From: CALFML01 sp044222245
Lineage (GTDB): Bacteria; Myxococcota_A; Polyangia; Palsa-1104; JAEUJZ01
NCBI GenBank assembly: GCA_044222245.1
Contig: JBGANQ010000015.1
Location: forward strand, 1 to 64,000
Length of the DNA stretch: 64,000 bases
Reading direction: 5' to 3'
The translations under genes were made by a program, and so were the position numbers. Numbering within the stretch: position 1 is the stretch's first letter; every line of letters begins with the position of its first letter. Of the stretch, positions 7,974-14,569 are shown one piece after another. The notes under the pieces are model-generated. The model was not told the origin of the DNA. It ran no database searches and was given only the letters and a program-made list of their open reading frames with translations.

Positions 7974-9472
7974 CGACCATCGCTCATGCGCTCCAGGCGT
8001 TGCATCAGCAGGCGCTGGCTTTGCTCTCCCAACTGCACCCGCTGGCGGCGCAGTCCTCCGGCGAGCTGCAGTCGACCTGGGCGGAACACCTGGGCCGCCT
8101 GGACGAGCTGGTGCAGTTTTTGGGGGGCGGCGGCAACACCCTCCTCGTGCTGCGAGCCGAGCGTGCCGTCTCCAAGGCGCAGTGGGCGGAGTTTGGCCGG
8201 CTGCTCCGCGACAAGCGCACCGTCGCCGGCTTGAGTCGCGTCGACCTGGCCCGTCGAGCCAAGCTCTCAGATGCCACCATCAAATTTGCTGAGACCGCGC
8301 GCCACCCACCCAGCCGCGCTACGCTCCTCCGCCTGGTCGGCGTCGCTGAGCTGAAGCTTCGCTGGGACGATGTTCCGGGACGCCCCGCTCCGCCCGCTGC
8401 AGCACCCACCGACCCGCCGGCTGAGGCTTGCACTTTCCCCGCCTCGCTCAACTGCCTGCTCGCCCCGAGCTACGATCCTCTGGACCTGCTGGCCGACCTG
8501 GCGCGCTTGCTCAACGGGGCCGGCGGCTATCTCGAGCAGACCAGCGCCTACCTCGACCCGGGCAGCGCTGCGGCCTACTTGGCGCTTTGTAAACAGGGTC
8601 CCGTGTCGGCGGCCCTGCGGAGCCGTCTGCCCCTCAGGGAGCTTGCCGCGCAGATCGTGGCCGCCGCAGGAAGGAGCCCGTTGCAGGTGATCGCCCTGGG
8701 AGCCGGCGACGGCCATTCAGAGACCCAGCTCGTCGGGCACTTGATGGAGATCGGCACCTCCCGCATCGAGCTGTGCCTGCTGGACATCAACCAGCCGCTT
8801 CTGACCTCCGCCTACCGCCATGCGGTGGACCGTCTGGCCCGCCAGCCCCAGGTGCAGGTGTGGGCCCTCCAGGGCAGCTTCCATCAGCTGCCGCTGTATT
8901 CGATACTTCATCGGCCTGTGGCCAGGCGACCGCGCCGCCTGTTCACCCTGCTGGGCGGCACCCTGGCACACCTGGATCACGAGCCGCGATTTCTTCAGCA
9001 ATGCCTGCTGGCCTGCAACGTCGACGATCTGCTGCTGCTGGATGTCCCTCTGGCCTGCGCTCCATGCACCGACCGAATCGAGATCAAACGCCGCGATCGC
9101 CTCTTCGCCGAGGGGGTGCCAGCCGCTTATTCCGCGTGGCTTGCAGGCCCCCTCTGGCGTTACTGCCCGCACGTCGAGCGCGTCGACTTTCATTGGGACC
9201 TGGAGACTCACTGTCCGGTGCCCGGCAGCTATGCGCTGCACGCCATCGCGACGGTGCAGTCTTCCCAGCGAGCCGACCGGCGGTTCTCCCTGTTTCGCCT
9301 GGGCCGCTACAATCCTGCCCTGCTGGCCCAGTGCCTGAGCGAGATCGGCTGGGAGGAGGTCGGCGCCGCGCTGTACGGCGGCGAGCACTCGCTGCGTCTG
9401 TACCGCAAGCGCCCAGCGGGCCCGCGGGCAGGCTCGGACGAGCCCCAGGTCTGGGGAGGGAAGCGAGGATGA
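7970..9472 (+). CDS. HTH-EgtD-like SAM methyltransferase fusion
   Basis: The protein has 500 residues. The first 70 are helical, residues 75-125 form an Xre-type HTH (FGRLLRDKRTVAGLSRVDLA, LSDATIKFAE), and from about 145 it is a methyltransferase of the histidine-specific EgtD type. SAM-binding motif I reads VIALGAGDGHSETQL (about 240), the acidic strand-2 residue is in LLDINQPLL, and the family hallmark strand appears as LFTLLGGTLAHLDHEPRFL (about 325). EgtD trimethylates histidine in ergothioneine synthesis; no egtB or egtC is nearby. The fusion to an HTH in a GGDEF/SLOG operon suggests another substrate, possibly a protein residue or a small signal. Starts and stops overlap both neighbours by ATGA. 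Confidence 0.8.
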   Translation: MTTIAHALQALHQQALALLSQLHPLAAQSSGELQSTWAEHLGRLDELVQFLGGGGNTLLVLRAERAVSKAQWAEFGRLLRDKRTVAGLSRVDLARRAKLSDATIKFAETARHPPSRATLLRLVGVAELKLRWDDVPGRPAPPAAAPTDPPAEACTFPASLNCLLAPSYDPLDLLADLARLLNGAGGYLEQTSAYLDPGSAAAYLALCKQGPVSAALRSRLPLRELAAQIVAAAGRSPLQVIALGAGDGHSETQLVGHLMEIGTSRIELCLLDINQPLLTSAYRHAVDRLARQPQVQVWALQGSFHQLPLYSILHRPVARRPRRLFTLLGGTLAHLDHEPRFLQQCLLACNVDDLLLLDVPLACAPCTDRIEIKRRDRLFAEGVPAAYSAWLAGPLWRYCPHVERVDFHWDLETHCPVPGSYALHAIATVQSSQRADRRFSLFRLGRYNPALLAQCLSEIGWEEVGAALYGGEHSLRLYRKRPAGPRAGSDEPQVWGGKRG

Positions 9473-9957
9473 ACCCAGACCGCAATCGTTGGCTCCAGCT
9501 GGCGCATGTCGCGGTATGCGCCGCGCTGGCGGACGTCGCCTGCACCGATGAGGCGTTGATGGAGGCGCTCTTTGTCGGCTTGCCCGCCGTCAAGGTGGAT
9601 GAGGTGACAGCCGCCGCCGTGGCCGAGGCGCTGCGTCGCGCCGACACGGTCAAAGCCGCCGCGGAAGCGCTGGATCGTTCGCGCGGCTTCATTTATGACA
9701 GCCTCCGTCGCCGGAAACGAGAATGGGCCAGCGCCGACTGGGTCGCCTATGGAGCGGAACTGCGACGCCGGCGCCTGCTGGCTGGCTGGTCGGTGGCCGA
9801 GTTGAGCCGTCGGATCAATCTATCGGGCATGACCATCCACCGAATCGAAAATGGCCGCGGTCCGCTGCGACCCTCCGAGCTCACCCTGGCCAAGCTGGCC
9901 GTCGCGCTGGGGATGCCGACCCCGCCCCTGGGCGGTCACAAGCCGCCGAGCAAGTAG
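9469..9957 (+). CDS. Double-HTH regulator (Fis-like helix plus Xre domain)
   Basis: The product has 162 residues. The middle contains a Fis/NtrC-type helix-turn-helix (VKAAAEALDRSRGFIYDSLR, near residues 65-85). The C-terminal part is a standard Xre domain (LRRRRLLAGWSVAELSRRIN, then MTIHRIENGRG). There is no sensor or membrane segment. ATG at 9469 overlaps the stop of the methyltransferase fusion by four bases and has GCGAGG upstream. It is the last gene of the 6180-9957 operon; the next gene is on the opposite strand 290 bp away. It probably controls the operon or directs it to DNA, which is inference. Confidence 0.78.
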   Translation: MNPDRNRWLQLAHVAVCAALADVACTDEALMEALFVGLPAVKVDEVTAAAVAEALRRADTVKAAAEALDRSRGFIYDSLRRRKREWASADWVAYGAELRRRRLLAGWSVAELSRRINLSGMTIHRIENGRGPLRPSELTLAKLAVALGMPTPPLGGHKPPSK

Positions 9958-10246
9958 CGCATCAGGACCTCGCCGCCCGCGTTGCGGCAGTCGCCCCGCC
10001 AAAGGCCCGAACCGTTCTCGCGACGTAGCCAGAGGCGTAAGCTGAAGCCGCCGCTCCGCAGTTGACGCAAGAACTACCCACCTGAGCTCCCCGCGGAGTA
10101 CATGGCACCAGGGTGTTGGGGGACTTTCAACTGCCTCGGGATAGCGTTTCAGCCCGCATCAGCCTCTGGTGGGCACCCATCCAGCTGGAATCGCAGGGTT
10201 CCGACTTTCCGGTTCCCTCGTCGGAGGAGATGGCACGAGGATGGGG

Positions 10247-11581
10247 TTAAAGTGCCGCCAACTTACCATACAGCGAACGCTTCCTTCCGAAGTTCAAAGG
10301 ACCAAGGGCCAACAAATCTGCTAGGATTTTATTTTTTTCGATGAGTCGTTTGTTTTCTTTTTCTAGAGAAGATTCCTCGAGATATCGAACTGCTACACTC
10401 TTGATTGTTGTAGGAGTGGCAGATTGCTCCACTGTAATAAGCGTCTGAGGCATTCCTAGATTACCTAGATAATTGGCAATTTCTTTGATAAACAAGTCAA
10501 GTGATGGGAGACGTTTTCGTGGATCTTTTATGAGCATTTTTTCGCAGAATTCAGCCAGCTGCCTACTCGCCCTCGGATTTATCTCGAGAACCGGCGGGAG
10601 TGATTCTTTTACTACCGCATTCATCAATTCAAAAGGTGTTGCCGATAATTTATCCTGGAATGGATGCTTCCCGGTCAGCGCTTCGTATAGCATAATTCCA
10701 ATAGACCAAACATCCGCGCTAATACCTCCACTGTTTCCAGGATTTTCGATCAGGTCTGGAGCCATATACGCTGGTGTGCCGAGCACGAGATTTTTAGCTG
10801 ATCTAGCTGGTATCGCTTTATTAGTTACGGCGCGACTCGTTCGTTCCAGGAGTTGATCAGGAACTTCTATATTTTGTGATTCAACTAAAATTTTCGGTAA
10901 GTTGAGTCGATAGTGCTTTCCTGGCTGTATCGAAACCAATCCCCAGTCGATAACGTAAGTATCGCCTAGTGGCCCAACAAGTACATTGTCTGGCTTCAAA
11001 TCTCGATGCCAAAGCCCTTGACTATGGGCATAATTTACAGCATGCCCTACGCTACGTAGGATGCGCAATTTCTCATTGATTGGAAAAACGGTACTCTCTA
11101 ATAATTCACTAAATAATCTACCATCGATATAGCGCATAGTGTAATATAGTTTATTCTCGCTTAGGAAGCCCAAATCGTATACCGGAACAATATTAGGGTG
11201 CTGAAGTCTCGCCGTAATAATTGCTTCTCTAATGAATTGATGTGCTATTGGCATTGGATCTGTGCCGCAATCTATCATAACCTTTAGAGCAACATATCGT
11301 CCAGATAGCAACTCTTGGACTAGCACGATTCGCCCCATACCTCCTTGGGCGATTGGCATCACGAACCGAAATTTCTTGGACAGCCATTCAGATGTTGCTG
11401 GACTGACTCCAATGCGACTAAACTCTACTGCATTTTCGGCAAATCCAAAAGTGGTATTACCAAATGCGGCTATAGGAGAAGTAATCATGGGATCGGCTGC
11501 CGGGGAATTACATTGCGGACAGAGGATACTTGATTCGGCATCGTAACTATGATTATTTGCCGCGCATTGTGCTAATTTCAT
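10247..11581 (-). CDS. Zinc-ribbon Ser/Thr protein kinase
   Basis: The 444-residue protein starts with a zinc ribbon (CAANNHSYDAESSILCPQC), then a Hanks-type kinase. The glycine loop is IAQGGMGRIVL, the lysine is in VALKVM, the catalytic loop is HRDLKPDN (near 190), DFG is replaced by DWG (near 212) and APE by APD in GTPAYMAPD (near 267). An insert precedes the activation segment. The C-terminus is a short coiled coil (SLEKENKRLIEKNKILADLL) with no transmembrane helix, so it is cytoplasmic. ATG at 11581 has AGGATT upstream; a GTG at 11620 overlapping the FHA stop is an alternative. The gene is strikingly AT-rich compared with its neighbours, a sign of transfer, and is coupled to the FHA gene. 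Confidence 0.88.
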   Translation of the reverse strand: MKLAQCAANNHSYDAESSILCPQCNSPAADPMITSPIAAFGNTTFGFAENAVEFSRIGVSPATSEWLSKKFRFVMPIAQGGMGRIVLVQELLSGRYVALKVMIDCGTDPMPIAHQFIREAIITARLQHPNIVPVYDLGFLSENKLYYTMRYIDGRLFSELLESTVFPINEKLRILRSVGHAVNYAHSQGLWHRDLKPDNVLVGPLGDTYVIDWGLVSIQPGKHYRLNLPKILVESQNIEVPDQLLERTSRAVTNKAIPARSAKNLVLGTPAYMAPDLIENPGNSGGISADVWSIGIMLYEALTGKHPFQDKLSATPFELMNAVVKESLPPVLEINPRASRQLAEFCEKMLIKDPRKRLPSLDLFIKEIANYLGNLGMPQTLITVEQSATPTTIKSVAVRYLEESSLEKENKRLIEKNKILADLLALGPLNFGRKRSLYGKLAAL

Positions 11582-11616
11582 GGTATAAATCCTATGTTGT
11601 CTGTGTTGTTGATTGT

Positions 11617-12216
11617 TCACTCGTCGGTTCTATTGAGAGTTAAAAATTCAATATATTTGGCATGATATGCTCGAAATATGATAGATTGAATGGCTCGTAA
11701 ATCTCCATTTTCCATTATTAGATTTAATTTCATTGTTCTATCCATGGCAGTGGTTATTTTTTGTCGTATTTCAGGTAGATAATCGATGCAGAATTCATCC
11801 AACAAAGGATCGGTTTTTAATATGTAATTGAGCATTTGTCTAATACATGATCGCGTTGGCTCTGCATGCTGTCTATATTCTAAGTGAAACTCTGATGATT
11901 GGTTTTTTTGTGGATTTTCAGTTATGAGACTATTGGAGAGTACTTTTATCTTATATGGCCCGATGGTAATTTCATCGTTTATCTTAATTTGAACTCCCCC
12001 TATCACTTTCGAGCCATTCAGACAGGTTCCATTTGCACTACTAATATCCATCAAAATAAGCAATGTTTCTTTTTCTATGATCTTTACATGCTGCTTAGAA
12101 ACCTGAGGACTAGGTAAAACTATATCGTTGCCCTCAATTCTGCCAATATTAACTGATGATTTGTCGAAAAACATCGTTCGCGATGTCTCTGGTCCGATCA
12201 CACGCAAGCACAGCAT
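11617..12216 (-). CDS. FHA-domain protein with effector-associated-type C-terminus
   Basis: In this 199-residue protein, residues 1-100 are an FHA phosphothreonine-binding domain: VNIGRIEGNDIVLPSPQVSKQHVKI, then SSANGTCLNGSKV and DEITIGPYKIKV. Residues about 135-190 match by eye the small helical effector-associated domain seen in STAND, TIR and caspase conflict proteins: LLDEFCIDYLPEIRQKI followed by MDRTMKLNLIM. These domains join partners by homotypic contacts. AGGA lies six bases before ATG at 12216. Its stop lies just ahead of the kinase gene, and both share low G+C. A likely model is a kinase-FHA relay that recruits an effector with a matching domain elsewhere; no effector is encoded next to it. 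Confidence 0.8.
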   Translation of the reverse strand: MLCLRVIGPETSRTMFFDKSSVNIGRIEGNDIVLPSPQVSKQHVKIIEKETLLILMDISSANGTCLNGSKVIGGVQIKINDEITIGPYKIKVLSNSLITENPQKNQSSEFHLEYRQHAEPTRSCIRQMLNYILKTDPLLDEFCIDYLPEIRQKITTAMDRTMKLNLIMENGDLRAIQSIIFRAYHAKYIEFLTLNRTDE

Positions 12217-13064
12217 GACTGTCCTAAAGGCATTCTTGCCTAAAACACGACAAAAGATAGGTGCTCATCCGAAGTGCCGGTTTTCCTGATGTTACGAGTA
12301 AGCAATCATCGTGCCATATTTAAAATAATCAATCACTGACGCCCAAGAAAGCTCCAGAAGCAAGCAGCCCTGAAATACTAAATGCTAATTTGCAACGCTG
12401 GTTTCATTCATGTAAGCGTGGCTTTCTTACTTACAGGTAGGAACGTCGCAGCGTTACGGATTGACCCTGGGCGGGGCTATTTGAGCCGTTGCCGTCTCCT
12501 GAGTAGCTCGGCAACTGCCGCGTGTATTAACTGCCCTCGTCGATGTGTGGTCGCCGGCCGACTCAAAGCGTTTTTCCGCTCGGCTCAAATTTGCCAGACT
12601 CATCATTTCACTCAACCCTATCCGGCCAGCGCTTGATGGCAGACTTCCTGACGGAGTTTCGATACCGCGGCATCGACAACAGCGATGGCGGAACCATCGG
12701 GAACCCTGGGGAGTCGTTCCACTCCCGAGTGAGCGTCAGGGAAGCGATCGGTCAACCCAGCGACCCTATCCAAGGCCTCCGCCCAAACTCTGGCCATGCG
12801 CACCCCCTAATCTTTCCCCACGAGCCGACGATCGCAGGCTTGCCGTCGCAGATCGATGCATCTTTCATTCAGGGCAGCAAGGATCTGCCCGTCGAGGATG
12901 AAGGGGCAATTGTTCCCTGCCTGACGGAAAGACGCAGGGGGGTAAAAAGCCATATCTGCGAGAGTGGTGCCACCTACACGGTTGCATGAGTAGTGCCCTG
13001 TAGTATTGTCCGCCTCGCAAGCACTTCCTACCGCTGAACTCCCCCAGGTCCGAGGAGATCAGCG
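12217..13064. other. Long intergenic region before the integrase
   Basis: These 848 bases lie between the divergent FHA gene and the integrase. The first 200 bases are AT-rich like the FHA/kinase pair and probably carry its promoter; around 12450 the composition returns to GC-rich, marking the edge of the transferred segment. One small minus-strand frame at 12618-12797 has a ribosome binding site and is listed separately. Longer overlapping plus-strand frames lack protein-like composition. Confidence 0.5.
12618..12797 (-). CDS. Possible small protein (59 aa)
   Basis: A short frame beginning MARVWAEALDRVAGL has AGGGGGTG just upstream of its ATG and an in-frame stop before that. Its composition is protein-like, with an amphipathic N-terminal helix. 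No family is recognised. It could be a genuine small gene or the remnant of a longer one within the island. Confidence 0.3.
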   Translation of the reverse strand: MARVWAEALDRVAGLTDRFPDAHSGVERLPRVPDGSAIAVVDAAVSKLRQEVCHQALAG

Positions 13065-14252
13065 ATGCGAAGAAGAGAGCCGCCCCGGGTCGTGGGGCCA
13101 TACCAGGAGAAAAACAGATGGCGTATCGTCGTCGTGGAGCAAGGCCAGCGGAAGTCCTTCTTCTGCGCCAGCCAAGAGGAAGCCCTGAAGCTGAAGGCCG
13201 ACTTTTCCCGGCAGGTCGATCTGCCTCCCTCAAGAAAGCTGGCTGACGTGATTGCAGACTGGGAGCAGGACAAGCTGCGCCGCGGAGCCTGTAAGGCCCA
13301 CAGCGCCAAGCATCAAACCTTGCGTCTCCGACTGATGCTGCAGCCCTTTCTCGAGGAGGAGATCTCGACCCTGACGCCGCGGCGCGCAGCAGCCCTATAT
13401 GAACAGCATATAGGGCGGTGTTCGCGCACGACGGGCCGGGTACTCAGCGTGGCGACGCATCGCTTCGATCTCTGGATTGCCAAGTTTTTCTTCAAGTGGG
13501 CAGTAGAGCGCGGTTACCTCGGGGCCAGCCCGTTCGAAGCGGTCCGGCCGATTGGCAAGGCTCGCGCAGGCAAGCCGCAGCTGCGCATCGAAGAGGCGCG
13601 TCGATTCACCGAGACTGCGCTTTTGTACTTCGAGGAGCAAAACAAGCCGCTGGCCCTTGGTGCCCTGCTCGCCTTGACGATGGGCCTGCGGACCAGCGAG
13701 GTCATGGTCCGCGTGGTCCGGGACCTCGACGATGGTGCGCGCTACCTGTGGATCGATGAGGGCAAGACCGAAAATGCCCGCCGCCATCTAGAGGTGCCCT
13801 CGGTGTTGACCCCTTTCCTGCTGCGGCTCGCTCAAGGCAAGCATCCCGATGAGCTGCTATTCGGCGTGAGCCCTAGGACTGGTCGGCCGCGACCCCGACA
13901 GACGATGCACCGCACGGTTCAGACGATCTGTAGGAAGGCCGGCGTTCCTCGCGTGTGTACCCACAGCCTGCGCGGCCTATGGGCAACGCTGGCAGTGAAG
14001 TCAGGAGCGGCGTCAAACGCGGTGGCAGAGAGCCTGGGCCATCACTCGTTTGCGGTCACGCAGAAATACTATGCCCAGCCAGCGGCCATCACCAACGCGG
14101 CCACGGCCCGCGTACTCGACAGGTTATCGCGCGGCCCCATCGGGTCGAAGGTGAGCGCGGAGGAGCTGTTAGAGCGGCTGGATGAGGCCACGCTCGCAAG
14201 GCTCGCGGATCTGCTAAGCGAACGTGCCCAGAGGGGCAAGGCGGGAAACTAG
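13065..14252 (+). CDS. Tyrosine recombinase / phage-type integrase
   Basis: The protein has 395 residues with the usual order: an N-terminal arm domain (about 1-50), a SAM-like core-binding domain (60-165) and the catalytic domain (180-350). The catalytic residues are visible: R in MGLRTSEV, K in EGKTENARRHLEVP, HSLRG, the second H in LGHHSF, and the nucleophile Y in QKYYAQP. GAGGAG precedes ATG at 13065. It performs site-specific integration and excision. Being the last gene before a change to chromosomal content, it probably recombines at a site just downstream, where the repeat at 14267 begins. No excisionase is obvious next to it. Confidence 0.92.
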   Translation: MRRREPPRVVGPYQEKNRWRIVVVEQGQRKSFFCASQEEALKLKADFSRQVDLPPSRKLADVIADWEQDKLRRGACKAHSAKHQTLRLRLMLQPFLEEEISTLTPRRAAALYEQHIGRCSRTTGRVLSVATHRFDLWIAKFFFKWAVERGYLGASPFEAVRPIGKARAGKPQLRIEEARRFTETALLYFEEQNKPLALGALLALTMGLRTSEVMVRVVRDLDDGARYLWIDEGKTENARRHLEVPSVLTPFLLRLAQGKHPDELLFGVSPRTGRPRPRQTMHRTVQTICRKAGVPRVCTHSLRGLWATLAVKSGAASNAVAESLGHHSFAVTQKYYAQPAAITNAATARVLDRLSRGPIGSKVSAEELLERLDEATLARLADLLSERAQRGKAGN

Positions 14253-14266
14253 GCCTGGGGTCTTGC

Positions 14267-14349
14267 TCGAATCGATCCGCAATCGATCCGAAGGGCCACA
14301 AAATAGATGATTCACCGACGGAAGCTGAGCTGAACGACATTTAACCCGG
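14267..14349 (+). repeat. 83-bp intergenic repeat, copy A (next to integrase)
   Basis: This copy aligns without gaps to 24857-24939 at 60 of 83 positions. Its conserved left end contains AATCGATCCGCAATCGATCC and its right end TTTAACCCGG. It begins 14 bp after the integrase stop codon, in the 317-bp spacer before the convergent BRCT-MORN gene. The position next to a tyrosine recombinase suggests an attachment-related role, which is inference. Confidence 0.6.
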
Positions 14350-14382
14350 AAAGGTAGCTACGGAGAGAGACTGAGCGTCAAA

Positions 14383-14434
14383 CGATCCGCAGCGGCTTGC
14401 ACTGCCTGCAGACTAACGACTTGGCAGCGGATCG
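14383..14434. repeat. Inverted repeat CGATCCGC / GCGGATCG
   Basis: CGATCCGC (14383-14390) and its exact reverse complement GCGGATCG (14427-14434) flank a 36-bp loop that itself contains CTGCCTGCAG. The same octamer occurs in repeat copies A and C, and GCGGATCG recurs near 25009 after copy B. It may be an arm-type recombinase site or a further part of the repeat. Confidence 0.35.
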
Positions 14435-14569
14435 ATATTCAGCTTTCCCTGTAAGTTACCTCGGCTAGCGCGCAGCGGAAACGGCCGATGGCGGCACAGA
14501 CCAGCGCTTGAAGCGGTGACTCGCCTCAGGGCCCTGGCTCATGCGGCTCCTTGGCCGCGCCGCAGCGGG

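Larger units (their letters stand above)
1..14349. mobile_element. Probable integrated genomic island (right part)
   Basis: This span groups accessory genes: a possible virion protein, a phage-type PAPS-reductase fusion, several HTH regulators, a GGDEF/SLOG operon, an AT-rich FHA/kinase pair and a tyrosine recombinase. The recombinase (13065-14252) is the last gene, and 14 bp after its stop codon begins an intergenic repeat that recurs three more times in the window, as expected for an attachment-site-like end. After it the genes look like ordinary myxobacterial chromosome. The left end lies outside the window, so neither the second boundary nor a direct repeat could be checked. Whether this is a decayed prophage, an integrative element or a patchwork of insertions is inference. 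Confidence 0.55.

Noticed and set aside
12382..12989. Overlapping plus-strand open frames as island genes
   Set aside because: Compositions are not protein-like, no ribosome binding sites are present, and no motif is recognisable.
14264..14290. A possible tRNA 3' end (GCTCGAATCGATCC resembles a T-arm)
   Set aside because: No acceptor, D or anticodon stems can be folded around it, and the same sequence belongs to the dispersed repeat.
14267..14349. The 83-bp repeats as integron attC sites, because copy A contains GTTAAAT on the minus strand
   Set aside because: attC needs RYYYAAC at its start and GTTRRRY at its end. Here the motif is at the wrong end, the other copies carry GTTGAAG, and no integron integrase is present.
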